Shown in pieces: positions 46,205 to 60,582 of a DNA stretch of 64,000 nucleotides. Numbering within the stretch: position 1 is the stretch's first letter; each line of letters opens with the position of its first letter. The DNA comes from Arsenophonus sp046530765 (GTDB taxonomy: Bacteria; Pseudomonadota; Gammaproteobacteria; Enterobacterales; Enterobacteriaceae). Made by a program: the position numbers and the translations under genes. The notes beneath the pieces are model-generated. The model worked only from the letters and a program-made list of their open reading frames with translations, was not told the origin of the DNA and did not search any database. The DNA lies in the NCBI GenBank assembly GCA_046530765.1, contig JBHEQS010000001.1, forward strand, positions 341,179 through 405,178, read 5' to 3'.

Positions 46205-47509
46205 TAATTTATAGATTTATAGTAAAAGTATAATGATTCTGATAAATAAAATTTTTTATTTTTTTTTAAATTATAAATATCAACATAAACTTTTATTGCT
46301 AAAATGCATTATTATATATCTAAAATAATGATTGTCAGAGATTTAAAAATTATATTTAGTATAAGATAAACATCTATAATATCTTTAGTAGTTATTATAC
46401 CTAGATATTCTATAATAGCGATATACTAAGTAGTATTTAAATACCAAATAATAACTTAATACAGTACACTATAAAATATTAATAATAAGAGTGAAAATAT
46501 TATTTTTATAAAATCAAGAATAAAATAATATGATACAATATAGAAATTATATCATATTATAAACATAAAGATAATGAGTGAAATATATAAAATATAATAA
46601 AATAATTATTAGATAATATATTAATAGAAAAAAATATTCAAACGTTTATAGTATTTATTTATAATAAAGACGCCTTAATTATATATTTTATTAAAATAGT
46701 ACTTTTATTATAAATTAGTATAGATTTAATATATACGAAATGTTGTGATGATTAAATTTCTTAATCCAGATAGTGATTGTAAATCGTTTACGTAACCACT
46801 TTTTTTTGATTTTAATAAAGTATTAATTATATTTTCTATAAAATTTATTTATATTAATATTCTATTTTATACTAATTTTATTTAGTAATGCCAAAAATTT
46901 AATAATATATTTTAATTTTTCTAGTAAATTAGAAAACAAATAAATTAGTTTAGAATTATGTTTAGAAACAGTCTATGCATTATATGTTAATAACATACGA
47001 AATTAGGTCTGCATAACCATAAGATATTACTTTAAATATATAATAAAATTTATGTATTGTAATTTCATACATTGTTAATTTATTTTTAAAATACGAAAAT
47101 GATAATAATATTAACTATTTTAATTCGCTTTTTATACGTTATAAAATTTTTATAGAATATTAAATTATAAATTAAAAAAACTTGTTTTATTAGTTAATTT
47201 TTAATTACAAAATTATCACTATTAAAAACTACCTCTCTGATCTCAATATCGATATTATATTTTTTATAAAAATATCAAACAATTCTAATTTAATAAAAAA
47301 ATATTTTTAATTATTTAAGAAATATTAATATAATATGAAATTTACTATTTTTTAAATTTAATATCAATAAAATCATATAGTAAATTGCTATTAAAACATT
47401 GATACCAATTATATTAGATTTTTTTTGATATTTTCAATTTATATTATTTTTATAACCAAGTAACTAATAGAAATTAAACATATATTATAGTTATAATAAG
47501 GTTAGATTC

Positions 47510-47545
47510 TATTTTATTATTTTTATATACAAAAATAATAAAATA
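47510..47545. repeat. Perfect inverted repeat, 15-bp arms
   Basis: TATTTTATTATTTTT, loop ATATAC, exact complement. Confidence 0.85.
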
Positions 47546-48105
47546 AATACAATTATTTAATAATTTCTTAAAAACATTATAATAAATTCTTTAATTTATT
47601 TTTTTTGATAAAACCACTACTTATAATAAAAAATATAATTTCATTATTTGGAATAATTTTTAAAAAAAATGTAAAAACTTATTGTTTTTTCAATGCAAAG
47701 TTAACAAAACAAAGGATAATGATTCACTGTTTCTTATATAGGAATAATTATAATAAAATTATAAATTTTATTAGTGAAATTAGTAATATATCAATATATA
47801 AAATGTAATATTGTTTTTCAAATTAGTATTATTAAATGTAAATTATTTTAAGTTTATTTCTGATTTTGAATAATTTAGATAGATTGTTAATTAGTGTCAC
47901 TTATACTTATAATCATTAATTTAATTATTATATATTAATTTTTATATCATAATTTTTATATTTTAAATCTTAAGTTATATTTTAAGTTATTTTTCTATCA
48001 ATTTGTATATTTTATTATTTTTTTAAAATATACTCCAGCTCAGCTCAACATTAAATCTAATATAAATATATTTGTTTATAATTTAAATTATTTGCTGTAA
48101 TTCTC

Positions 48106-48136
48106 TTATATTAATACCATATTGGTATTAATATAA
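48106..48136. repeat. Perfect inverted repeat, 14-bp arms
   Basis: TTATATTAATACCA, TAT, exact complement. Confidence 0.85.
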
Positions 48137-50102
48137 TTCTTAGTTTATTTTATTGCTAGTATAAATAAATGGTTAATTTTATCATTAATTTAACATATTT
48201 ACTTAAATAAATATTATTTATAGAAATAATATTATATTTTGTACATACATCACACTACAATTGAAATAAAATTATGATTTAATTGCAATTAATAAATTAT
48301 ATTATAAATATGTTATATGTTGATAATAGCCAATATTTATTAAACAAATCCATTAAGATAGAAGTGTTTATATCTTAATTGTAATTATTAAGATAATTAT
48401 ATATAATATAAGTTATTATAATTATGATGATCTATGATCATCATATAAAGTTTATTTTTTTGTTTTAACAAAAATGTTAGAGTTTAATCAATGCATGCTA
48501 AATTAAATACGACAATCTATTTTATAGATAAAAGTTTTTAACAAAATGCATATAAAACTAATATTTTATATATTAAATTCTAAATAGAATTAGTTTTTAA
48601 AAAAACATATTATATAGTCAAACACAAGGAAATATTTTATTTATTAATCAATATTTATTTAATTTATCAAAATATTAATATTTATATTTTTGTTTAGGAG
48701 TATTCAAATTTTATAAGATATAAATAAATAATAGATGTGCACTAAATATATAAATAATATTATATAGGCATGGATATTGTATTATTTATTTTTTAATAAA
48801 ATTATTTTTTAATAAAATAATTTTTATTGCATTAATTTATTTCACTATAAGTTCAAATAATAAACCTAATTTTTATTTTTTTATAATATTATTAGTTTTA
48901 ATTATTAGTTTATCTATTAAATTTAATATTGTTTTTACTTTATAGTTTATAGAAAAACTAGTTAGCAATAAGTGAGTCATTTTGACTGCTATCCTTATAA
49001 TAAGTATAGATAACAAATCTATGTCAATAATTTATAAAATTATTTATATTTTATTTAAAACATGAATCACTTCGTTTAAATTATTTAGTATAAATTGTAG
49101 AATATTTTTTTGTTTCTAGAATAAAATAAAAATAGTATGTATAAGAATATTTAAAAACAATTAAATTAAAACTATTCAATAATAAAATGTTATTAATAAG
49201 AAATTATATTTGTAATTCAAAATTGACATCTTATAGTTAATAAACAAACAATATAATATGTATTAAGTTCTTTGTATAATTATATAAAGAAGATAAAAAT
49301 TAACTAAAATATATAAAGTTATATAATTATCATTTTAAAAAATTATTCCAATCTAATTTTTATATCTCAATTTCTACAGTCATTTATGATTATGTTCCTG
49401 TTTATTAGCAATATATTTTATATATAACTATCGTTAAGTTGTTTGTATCATTCGTTTTTTCAAAAAAAATATTAATTTAAAAATATAAAAAAAGATAAAA
49501 ATAATAATAAATAAAATTTGAAGAACTTATTAATTAAACAGCATTCAATTATTTCCTGACATTAAACTTAATTTGTTTGTACAAAAATGATGCTTTTTTA
49601 ACGCAAAATCAAATAATCATTCAACCAATAATATTTTGTGTAGTTAAATCAATACTGAATTGTTTATACTTAAACTTATCGTAATTCAATATTATATGCA
49701 GAATTATTATATATATCAATACTAGACATCAAAGTAATGTTAAAATTTGACAATAAAAACTATAAATAGATTATTTAATAATAACTGTAGTATATTTATG
49801 TTATCAGTCATTAATTATTTAACTGTATGAAATAATTATTAGGATTACTTAACAAGTATATATATAATAATAACTAAAATAATTTATATAGAATATGGAT
49901 TTTTTTGAAAAAAAAACATTACTAATAATTTATTTGAAATAAGAAATAATCACTAGTTAAAAAAAATACAAAATCTAATGAATAAATATCAGGTTTAATC
50001 AACAAGAATTTAATTAAAAACCTCTAATTTAATCAATTTTCAATAATTCAATTATTAACAAAATAATATAAAAATAACAAGTATATTAATTACTAATGTA
50101 AT

Positions 50103-50139
50103 TATTAGTGTTAATTTATTTCTTTAATTAACACTAATA
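50103..50139. repeat. Perfect inverted repeat, 14-bp arms, 9-nt loop
   Basis: TATTAGTGTTAATT, loop TATTTCTTT, exact complement. Confidence 0.85.
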
Positions 50140-50830
50140 TCAAAAATTAATAAATAAAAGACTATAAGATTTAAATAAAAAATAAACAATTTTATTTATT
50201 TTATTTATGTATAATAATTAAATTAACAATAATTAAACTTATTATTAATAATATAATTAGTTAATAAAATTTAATAAATTCTAAAATTAATATCACATTA
50301 CAATATATATTTTTATTATTAATATGTTATTAACTTTTAATCATTGTTTTATTTAATCTTTTTTCTATAGTAGACTTAAATCTATTTATCAAAACAGCTT
50401 ATCATTATTAATATAAACTAGTTTAAATTTAATTTTATATATAATGAAAAAAAACTACTTCTTTATATAATAAATTAATTTGATGAAAACTAATTCATTA
50501 TGTTTACATATAGTTTTCAAACAATCATATAAAATAAAATCTAAACAAACTTAATGATATAATAATTATTTTTACAATTATTATAATTAACTAACTTAAA
50601 AATAGTAGTAATAGTTAATAACCGATTGTTTTAAAAAGATAAATAGTTATTAAAAGATCGTTTTTGAACTATTAAATATAGTACATTAATTATTTTTAAG
50701 AAATAAGCATAAATTTATTACAATAATTTTATATAATTATATCTTTAATATTAAATAAATATTACTAAGTTATTATTCAATATATATATTTATATCTAAT
50801 GCGTAAAATATTATTTGTTTAATAAACGGC

Positions 50831-50861
50831 AATAATCTTTAATTGAAAATTAAAGATTATT
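50831..50861. repeat. Perfect inverted repeat, 14-bp arms
   Basis: AATAATCTTTAATT, GAA, exact complement. Confidence 0.85.
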
Positions 50862-51224
50862 TCTGATTTGATTTTTTATAGTATAACTACTTACTTTATT
50901 TATTAGAATAAATTATTTATAAATACTTTATTTTCAAATAGTATTCATCAATCTGTTAATAATTAATATAATTTATTATATATTCTTACTAGTTATATAT
51001 AAATTAATCATAAATCTGATCAAAAAATGAAGTTTATGCATGCTATAATTGTAATTATTTTAACTATCATAAACAATTATAATTATATGAGATAAGATAC
51101 AACGACATCAAAATCAATAATATAATATATGAATTAAATAATCCAATGTTAATTTATGATAAAAAAGTAGGAAATTGACATTATATCAATTTCAATAAAT
51201 TAGAAATACAAAATATATTATTTA

Positions 51225-52511
51225 TTATTTTAAATAAAAAATAAGTTTATGTATAAAAATTTATTATTAATAACTTACATTAATAGGAAAATAAAAACCA
51301 TTAATTTATTTTTATTCATAATAACTGTAAATGGATGAACATCAATAATTTTAAAAGTAATTTCAAATATTAATTTTGTATAATAATTCGTTATTGTCAT
51401 CTTACATTAAACAAAAAGCTAAAAAGATTTTGAACATTTTTATTTTTTTTTGTTTAAAAATCTAATTTTTAACATTAAATCAAGCATGATCTTTTGTTGC
51501 GTCAATTTAACTTTAATAAGAAATCTATGTAATTAGAGATTAATTAGTATATTAATTAATTATAGTTTAATTCTAATATGATTAGATCTAATAATGATAA
51601 ATAAATAATAAATTAATCCTTTTTCTCAAAATTAAAAAGTAATTATAATTAACATCAATATATTGAATACAATTTTATTTGAATCATAAAATTATATATT
51701 TATTTCTAGTGATATTTGTTTTAATTGCTAAAAAATAAAATATAACGATTTTCAATAATTTTATTAATTTATTCTGCTACATTTCGATATTTTGTTAGTA
51801 ATTTATATCACTAATAGTAAATTAAAAATTAATTAACTTATCTATTAAGCTAAAATTTACTAAAAATATTAATATTATTCTATTTTTTCAAGAATTCTTT
51901 CATTTATGATATAAAATTAGAAACAAGGATTATCTAATGCATTCTAAATTATACTTATTAATTAATTACTAGAATTATTTGACTTCTGTAATTTTATTTA
52001 AAACCTATTTTATAATACGCGCACACAATAATTAACTTAGATATAATATGAAAAGATATAATAGACAAGAATTTAAAATAACAATATTATAACTAAATAT
52101 AATTATAAATTAATTTTATGTTTTTAATTAAATAAAGACATATAATAACATTTAGATAAATGAGAATTAAATAATAAATGAATTTATTTTGGTGATTTTA
52201 TTTATATAAATATTTTAGAAATATAATCATTTTTCTATAAAAAAATCTCGTTAGCATAAATTAATACTAATTTTTATAAATTTTTTAGGATAATGCAGAT
52301 ATTAAATTTCATTTCTATGATGTAATTAATTTTTTTTCTACTAACAACTTACATACTTGACAATATATATCAATATTAGTTATTAAAGACTTTGTATCAA
52401 AATAAAATTAATAACAATAAATATAACTAATATTTGAACTAACAAGCACTAAACTAACAATAATAAATAATTAAAAAGAAAATGTGTTAAGTCTAAAATA
52501 TAATGATTTTA
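51225..52511 (-). pseudogene. envZ: Decayed osmosensor histidine kinase gene
   Basis: Directly downstream of ompR. On the minus strand from 51780 the frame reads V-A-E-*-I-N-K-I-I-E-N, aligning without gaps to LAESINKDIEE of EnvZ (residues 266-276) with Ser to stop. Upstream in the same frame F-*-L-N-R-*-V-N-*-F-L-I occupies the H-box VSHDLRTPLTRI, so the phospho-accepting His243 has become Leu. The start region just after ompR (52511-52400) shows a degraded hydrophobic stretch compatible with the first membrane segment. Net shortening of about 60 bp between ompR and the H-box. The C-terminal ATPase domain was not recognised; the end is predicted. Confidence 0.65.
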
Positions 52512-53228
52512 TCAATTACTGCCATTTGGTACAAATACATAACCCAATCCCCAAACGGTTTGAATATATCGAGGATGAGCTGGATCATCTTCAATCATTC
52601 GACGCAGACGTGAAATCTGCACGTCTATCGAACGTTCCATTGCACTATATTCACGCCCTCGAGCAATGCTCATTAATTTGTCACGCGATAGAGGTTCGCG
52701 CGGATAAGATGCCAACACTTTTAAAACAGCAAACTCACCACTAGTTAATGGTACAGACTTGTTATTTTCGAACATTTCTCTTGTTCCTAGATTTAATTTA
52801 AATCTACCAAAGTAAATTATAGCCTCATCCTGTGCAGGTGCACCAGGCAGCTCGTTTACCTGACGTCGCAATACTGCACGAATACGCGCTAATAATTCTC
52901 TAGGATTAAATGGTTTAGGTATATAATCATCTGCTCCAATTTCTAATCCAACAATTCGATCTACTTCTTCACCTTTTGCAGTTACCATAATAATTGGAAT
53001 AGGATTATGTTGACTTCTTAAACGACGGCAAATAGATAATCCATCTTCACCAGGTAACATTAAATCTAATACAATCAAATGAATAGATTCGCGCGTCAAA
53101 ATACGATCCATTTGTTCTCCATTATGAGCGCTACGTACTTGAAAACCCTGCTCAGTTAAATAACGCTCGAGCACTAAGCGTAAACGCATATCATCATCTA
53201 CAATAAGAATTTTATAATTTTCTTGCAT
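52512..53228 (-). CDS. ompR: Response regulator OmpR
   Basis: DNA-binding regulator of porin and envelope genes. 238 residues (239 in E. coli). Receiver domain 1-120 with the acidic pocket DDD (11-13), phospho-acceptor Asp55 in VLDLMLPGEDG, and Thr84 and Lys106 of the switch region; then a winged-helix DNA-binding domain (about 135-235) with GREYSAMERSIDVQISRLR and TVWGLGYVFVP. ATG 53228 with GGAG seven bases upstream. Near-identical to E. coli in the receiver, and visibly the most GC-rich gene of the window, pointing to strong constraint. Its kinase gene envZ downstream is dead, so OmpR is an orphan regulator here, perhaps phosphorylated by acetyl phosphate or another kinase (inference). Confidence 0.98.
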   Translation of the reverse strand: MQENYKILIVDDDMRLRLVLERYLTEQGFQVRSAHNGEQMDRILTRESIHLIVLDLMLPGEDGLSICRRLRSQHNPIPIIMVTAKGEEVDRIVGLEIGADDYIPKPFNPRELLARIRAVLRRQVNELPGAPAQDEAIIYFGRFKLNLGTREMFENNKSVPLTSGEFAVLKVLASYPREPLSRDKLMSIARGREYSAMERSIDVQISRLRRMIEDDPAHPRYIQTVWGLGYVFVPNGSN

Positions 53229-53682
53229 TGTTTAACTCCATAAATGTTTTCAAAATCAATGTACATTATCTTAATAGCAAAGAATGCAGCAATATAACTA
53301 ATTTATGTTATATTTCTTAAATTAATTTTAATATTTTGTTGATATTTTAATATTATTATTTAAAATCAAATTTCTTTTTAATTCATTTTTGTTATCTACT
53401 ACATAGTAAGAAATTATATTTTTATTATGTTTATTACAATTTTATAATAAACTTATTTATCAAATAATCTAACATTACAATCTGTAAAAATTAACAAAAA
53501 TTTATTTTTTTAGTTTTATTAAATTTAAAGATTATTTTTGTTCTTTAACAGAAATATATTTTTATAAGAACTCAATAAAGTTTTAAGTATTAATTTAAAT
53601 GATAATATTAAAATGTAATATTAACTAGAAATTATTGTTTACAAACACATATAAAACTAAAATAGTTATATAAACTCTTTAT

Positions 53683-53711
53683 TTAAATATTTTTACTATA
53701 AAAATATTTAA
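53683..53711. repeat. Perfect inverted repeat, 13-bp arms
   Basis: TTAAATATTTTTA, CTA, exact complement. Confidence 0.8.
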
Positions 53712-54520
53712 TTTCAATTTCATAATAGGGTAGAAATTATATAATGTATGTAATAAATTACTATAAATAATTTTTTTTATTATAAACGTGCTATATATTT
53801 TATATATGATCATATTATGTGATTAATAATATAAATTTAACTTCACATTCTAGCATTTAAAAACTATTATTATTCACATAATTAATTTATTTATATTCAA
53901 AAATAAATATAAGTTTTTAGTAACTTATCAATAAAAGATATTATCATTAATAATTCTATAAAATAATTCTATAAAGAAAAATATTATATGACTGATTTGA
54001 TAATCATGTTAATTTTTATTTATCGAGCTAGTATTTACCACAATAACAATAATGATATTTAAAATAATAACCATGAGTATGAATAAAATTATAAGAAAAT
54101 TTATTTTTATAATCACGACAATCAGTTTTTATTATTAATAGGTTTTTCTTTATGTTAAAAGATTTTCGTAAGTCTTTGGTTGTATATCGTAATCATTAAT
54201 GTTTTTATTATTATTTTATTCGTTAACTTTCTTTAAGTGGTTATAAATAATTTTTAGATAATAACTAAAATAAACCTACCATTTATATTGATTGGTATTT
54301 ATGTATTATTTAACATCTATTTTTAATGCTGATTCATTAGTCTTTATTATATTAAATACTAAATAGTTAGACCTTTTATTTAAGTTACTAAATATATGTA
54401 AATAATATATATGAAAGTATTTTTCTTTTTTTTACATTTAACTTTTATTATTAATAGACATCGTTTTATTGCAATATCTAATATTAATTATTATTGTATG
54501 ATGCACTCAATATTGAGTAT

Positions 54521-54556
54521 TTTTTTTTATTTTTTATATATAAAAAATAAAAAAAA
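54521..54556. repeat. 36-bp perfect palindrome
   Basis: Eight T, A, six T, ATA joined to its complement; a 14-bp palindrome ACTCAATATTGAGT lies immediately upstream at 54505-54518. Confidence 0.85.
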
Positions 54557-56214
54557 TGCAACTAGAAATTAAAATAAACATTTTTATTAAAATATTAAAA
54601 TAACATAATATTTTAGAAAAAATCATAATATGAAAAATTTAGTAAAACATTACTAATTTACAATTTTTTTGTCTATATTGGCGATAATTAGATATTTACT
54701 GCGCATTTTCTTTATTTTAGATAAACTTATTAATAAATTATATTAATTTCTCCATGGACTAAAAGTACTATGTGTTGCTACAAGCTAATAGAATAATAAA
54801 AAATAATCATAAATATTTATTTTTTTTGCAGTTAAGCTAACTATATCGTTAAACTAACTAATCTACATAGAAGCAAATTAATAATTTAATATACACTAAT
54901 CATCATTTATATTGATGTACCACAATTAAATGTTCTCTAAGAGAATCAAGATTTTAATATCTTTATAATCTATTAAAATTAAATAGATTATAGACCAAGA
55001 TACTTTTAGTTTCTGTTTTTAAAATAAATTAAATTTATATAATAAACAATTCTCAAAAATTATTCTTTTAACTATTTTTACTTGAATTTTATTTCTAATA
55101 AAAAAATTTTAATATAGGTAATTAAATTATTTTAATGCGAAAAAAACAAGATGTTTATTCATATTACAAAACAATTAAACTAATAATATTAAAATATAAG
55201 TAATTATAAAAAATAATCGTATTTAATAAATTATTTATTGAATGATAATTTTATAAAAAAATATAATTATTAAGACTTAATTCATTTTATTTAAAATTAT
55301 TTATGTTTATGTCAAATTGTGAATAAAAATATATTTAGATAAAAATTTATGACATGTTATAATCGTTAAATAACAATATGGCAAACTTGTAATTTTGGAG
55401 AGTTTATGTTATCTTTTTAATGTTAAATTTTTTAGAACAAAAACTTTAATCTTTAATTAGAAATTTTCTGTAAGTACTTATAAGATACCTAAATTAATTA
55501 TGTTGATTCTATAATTACTTTATATATTGATAGTTGATCATAGATTTTTTATCTATTATTTAATATTGAATACTTATATTTACATTAATGTAATTTAATT
55601 ATTTAAATTCTGAATTCTAATAATTAATAATGTATGTCAGTATCTTATTTTTATCTTTATTAATCACTAAGTTATTTGAAAATATGAACTGAACTTAACA
55701 TATTATGTTTGATTAAAGCAGTTTATTTAAAATATTATAAAAATATAAAATATATTATTTTATTGTAAATATTTTCTCTTAAAGAATCAGAAAATGTAAA
55801 AATATACAAAGCCTATTGATATTACATAAGTAATATTGTAGTATTTTACTACAAAACTTAACTATTGTGAATCTGGTAGTTAATACATTGTATATTTTAT
55901 ATTTTAATAATAAATACTATATTTATTAAGTAAATAAATAAGAAATATTGTTATATTATATGTTATATTATTTCAAATAATGGACAATTAAAAGAATTAT
56001 TTGTCGATCTTATGCAGCCAATTGTTGTATAAAAAAAATTTCTGTACATATTGACATTAAATTGTAAAGTTACTCTTGGTGATAGCAAAAAATTAATTAT
56101 CTATAAATAATAGCATATTTATGTAATATAAATAATTAACAATCAAAGATCTGATGGACATTAAATATAATATAAGACTAATTGACACTCCGTGTCGTAC
56201 AAAATATGGCAAAA

Positions 56215-56277
56215 TAATAATTAATAATTAATAATTAATAATTAATAAATAATAAATAATAAATAATAAATAATAAA
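56215..56277. repeat. 7-bp tandem array, nine copies in two variants
   Basis: Four copies of TAATAAT followed by five copies of TAATAAA, all in register. Confidence 0.95.
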
Positions 56278-57013
56278 TATAATTGTATGTTATGAATTTA
56301 TATAGAGCTTATTATGTAAATCTATATGTTTTATTACATATAATAATAAATAAACACACTCATTGATAATTATATATACACTATGCATAGAAGTCATTAT
56401 TTCATAGTAGAATATAACTTAATGTAATAAGAAGTTATCAACAATAAGTATTGATAAATATTGTTATATAAAATATTTAGCATAAAATGCAACATAATAA
56501 CTAAACATGGTGAAATTGCTGTAATATAATAATATAGTCTAAATTATATAGATATACTTGATATTGAAACTTGCTAATTACAAACCTAATATATGTTAGT
56601 ATTAAACTAGAAAATCTAAAATATACACGAAATAAATCTAATACAAATTAAAAGCACGTAAGATATTTAGCAAATTTAGAATAAAAGAATCATTGGTACA
56701 TTTTAAATGTTACGACTAACTAAAATTTATATAGTAAATATCAGAAATCTCATGCAGATATAAACTTGTACGAAATGATACTATTTCAAAATATTAATAT
56801 GATTTTGATAGTTGAATATTTCAACAATCTTTGTTAGATTCGTTTATGAAAATGTTATTTAAGTTATACAAGAACTGTCGTATCTCTATCTTTTTTTGAT
56901 ATGGCATTTATATTTTTATATTAAATTTTATATAATAATAAATTAAACAGAAAAAAATTATATTTAATAAACATACTATTTTATAGTTTAATATAAAATA
57001 TAAATTTTTTTTA

Positions 57014-57065
57014 CATATATAATTACATTTGCAAATTAACAAAATTGCAAATGTAATTATATATG
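57014..57065. repeat. Perfect inverted repeat, 21-bp arms, 10-nt loop
   Basis: Arms 57014-57034 and 57045-57065 are exact complements (CATATATAATTACATTTGCA plus A); loop ATTAACAAAA. Four G:C pairs. Confidence 0.93.
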
Positions 57066-57756
57066 AATGAATATTGATGATTATTTAAATTTTCTTTCTG
57101 GTGTGATACTTGTTTTAATACATATATAAATATAAAGTGATTGTCTTAGCACCACCACTATATCATAATTATCATCTAACTTTATACTAAATTAATTATA
57201 TTATAAATTTAATAATGTCAACAAAAACACATCAGTTATGTACAATATTTGCTAGTTATATTGAAATTAAAAAAATTTAAAACTAGTTCATAAAACGTCA
57301 TATAATTATTGTATTTAAGGGATGGAATTAAATATTAACTGACACACAGTAGTACGTAATAATAATCAATTAAACATAAGCAAAATACGTGGTGCTGTTA
57401 AAAGCAATAGACATAATCAATAAATTTATAGAAATCAGTAAAACTATATAAAAATAAGTAGATAAAAAATGAAATAGTGTTTTCAATATCTTATTGATAA
57501 ACTTAAAGTATACTAACATATTATTTATCTATTGTAGTTGAATAATAAGCATTTTATAACTAACAAAGCATATTAATATATCAGAAATATATGATACCGA
57601 GTTTGTTGTATAAACAATATAAAAGATGCAAAAGAAACAAAACTTAGTATAAATTTTTTTTGTAATAATACTTTATATGTAATTACATGGAATAATTACA
57701 ATAAATTGTAACATTGTTAATTTATGCAGAAAAACGATAATAACTCTTCAAAAATA

Positions 57757-57800
57757 AAATATTTAATATATTTATTCATTAATAAATATATTAAATATTT
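57757..57800. repeat. Perfect inverted repeat, 20-bp arms, loop CATT
   Basis: Arms 57757-57776 and 57781-57800 are exact complements, all A/T. Confidence 0.9.
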
Positions 57801-58385
57801 ACATACTGACTTGTATGTATTATGCTGCTTTATAGAATAATAACAAATAATTTCACTATTCAAATTTAGATATTAATTTGTTCTTTAGTTTTATTTTTGA
57901 TATAAATCCTATGTTTTTAGTTCATTATAATATTATTATACTATATCAATTAATCAAATATGGTATAAATTACCTGAATGAGCAGCTATTACATTTAATT
58001 GTAGTAAGTAAAAGTTACTTAAAATAATATTATATTGTGTAAGATTCACTAATGTTTATACATAAATATCATGCTATTAGTTTTATAAATATCATAATAT
58101 AATTATATAAAACAAAAAAAGTTACATTTAGCAACATTTTCTATTAAAATATTATTTTATTTTATTTTAAAACTTATAAATATTACACAATATTTATTTA
58201 TACTGAAATTACTATTTTTATATATTTTTGTTTAATATTTTTATCATTATTTGTAATTTGCATTGTTCATATTTTAAGATTTTTTTTATAAATTTAAACA
58301 ATCAATATAAATTTTATATTAATAAAAACTTTTTTTACATTAAATTTGTAATAATGTCATCGCACGAAATAAAATTGATATTTTA

Positions 58386-58415
58386 AACCAATAATTAATA
58401 TATTAATTATTGGTT
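58386..58415. repeat. 30-bp perfect palindrome
   Basis: AACCAATAATTAATA joined to its complement. Confidence 0.88.
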
Positions 58416-59009
58416 ATAATATGATATGCAATTTTTAGTATAAAATTATTAATTTTTGCTTTAATAAATATATTTAGTTTAAATAAAGAATCATTTTTTT
58501 ATTGATTAGTAAACTATTTTAACGTGTTAAAATTAATTAAGTATCATAGTTAAGCAAAAGTTACTATTTGCTTTTGATTACATAAATATAATACATAAGT
58601 TTATGTGCATGAAACATATTAATTAATAACTATTTCAAAAAAATGTTACTAGATAAAAATTGTTTTATATTATCTAAAACTAAAATGTTTAATTAATGTT
58701 GATTAATTTTAAAATATCTAAGTTATTCTGTTATTTATTTAGTATAAAGTAATGCAAAATGATTTATCTAATTAAATAAACTAATTAATAGAAAATAGTA
58801 ATAATTTTATTTTAAAATTCACTTATTATCTAAATATTTTACTAACTTAAGTTTAAAATTTACAAAAAAAATTATTAATTATAATAAATTTATTTTTTTA
58901 AAATATATCATTAAGTGTATAATATTTCATTGATAAATTAGATAAAGTTAACTTAAATTTAAAATTCCAACAATAAAAAATAATTATTTATATCAGCGAT
59001 ATATAATCT

Positions 59010-59047
<38 letters not shown>

Positions 59048-60582
59048 GTATTATACTAATATATATTCAGTTTATAATATATTTAATATTTTTATTTTTT
59101 TATAAATATTAATGATCTATTACAAAACCATATTCAAATATTTAACATATTGCGTTTAATTCATGAAATTTAGCAAATTATCTATCTATTCTTTAACGTA
59201 CAATAATTCATAACAATTTCTATTGCAGAATAGAAATAATTTTATTATTTATGCTATATCGATACTTATTTTTTAAATTAATTTCAAATTAGTATTTTAG
59301 ATAAATTTTGTTATATTGATTATTAGTTTTAATTATAAATTGTATTCTACTTTAAATTAAAGCTCATAGGCTAGATGCACTTCGCAAAGTATTGATTACT
59401 ATATTTATCTCACTTTATATGTATTTTAAGAAAAACTAAAATATTATTATCGCATCCAAACTGGTTTTTTGAAAATATCATTATACATATAAAATAATAT
59501 ATTCTAAAATAAAATTTAAAGTTTATCTCATATAACACTTAAAAAAAAATTATCTTTAAAGACTTAGTAAAATTAAAGGTTTTATTTCAAGAATTATAAA
59601 ATTGTTTATAATATATGTTAGTACGATTATTTGTGTATTTAATACTTTTATGCGATTATATTATTAATAAAATAAACTAAGTATCATTATTATCAGTTAT
59701 TAATAAACTATTAATCATTAATAAAATTTATCTATGTCTACAATGACAACTATAAAACTATATAATAGAGTTATCTCTTAAATATTATGTAATGAAATTA
59801 TTATAAGAACATTAAATATATAGCACATTATATCTATATGCAAAGAAATTTTATTTATTTAGATATAATTATCTATTAAATTAATTCAAACCAGCACAAC
59901 ATGAAAGAAAATATTGTACTTAAATGCATTATCAAATTTAATTGAAATATATAAGATAATACTGATATAATAGTATTATTGTTAGTCAGTTGTATAGATA
60001 AATTTAATTCAATTTAATCAGTTTATATCTATTTAATTTTTAATACTGTTTTGTATTTCTTGTCTTTCTATATTATTTAAGATCTACTTCAATATAAATA
60101 AAATTAAAGATGAATAAATTTTTTCTATTATATCTTGATTTAATGTCTTTTACTTAAAATTTATTTTATTATATTAAATACTAATTTTATAACAACTCCT
60201 ATTTCTATAATGTTCTAATTATATTGGTAGTAGTTATGTTTAACATCGTACTAATAATATTTTTATAATTTTCACAAACACATAATATTAAATTCAAATT
60301 ATAATTTTCATAAATCTAACTAAAACAAAAGTAATTAATATCATCAGAAGTTAAATGAATGGTTTATTGTAAGTTAATTCTATAATTTTCTGTACATATT
60401 AAATGAATTAACAATTTATAAAAAAAATAGAACAGCTTTATTATTTATTTTTTTAAACAACATATGCATATAATTAATATAAAATATCTTGACATAAAGT
60501 GTTACATGAAACTTTATTAACTTAGTTCTATTTAATTTATTTTAATAATCATTCGATTTAATAATAAATAATTTAATTATCG

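Larger units (their letters stand above)
40291..51224. other. 11 kb gene-free stretch
   Basis: The longest blank of the window. Open frames at 41852-42085 and 47605-47808 are AT-rich, lack a ribosome binding site and resemble nothing known. Several perfect inverted repeats and a 7-bp tandem repeat are listed separately. No tRNA, rRNA or recognisable remnant found; presumably older decayed genes. Confidence 0.5.

Noticed and set aside
47605..47808. 67-codon open frame on the plus strand
   Set aside because: Same reasons; hydrophobic and Lys/Ile/Asn-rich because of base composition only.
53459..53700. Possible greB fossil upstream of ompR
   Set aside because: K-*-S-N-I-T fits KTPLVT and the distance from ompR is reasonable, but the conserved RSENADYQYNKK region could not be found.
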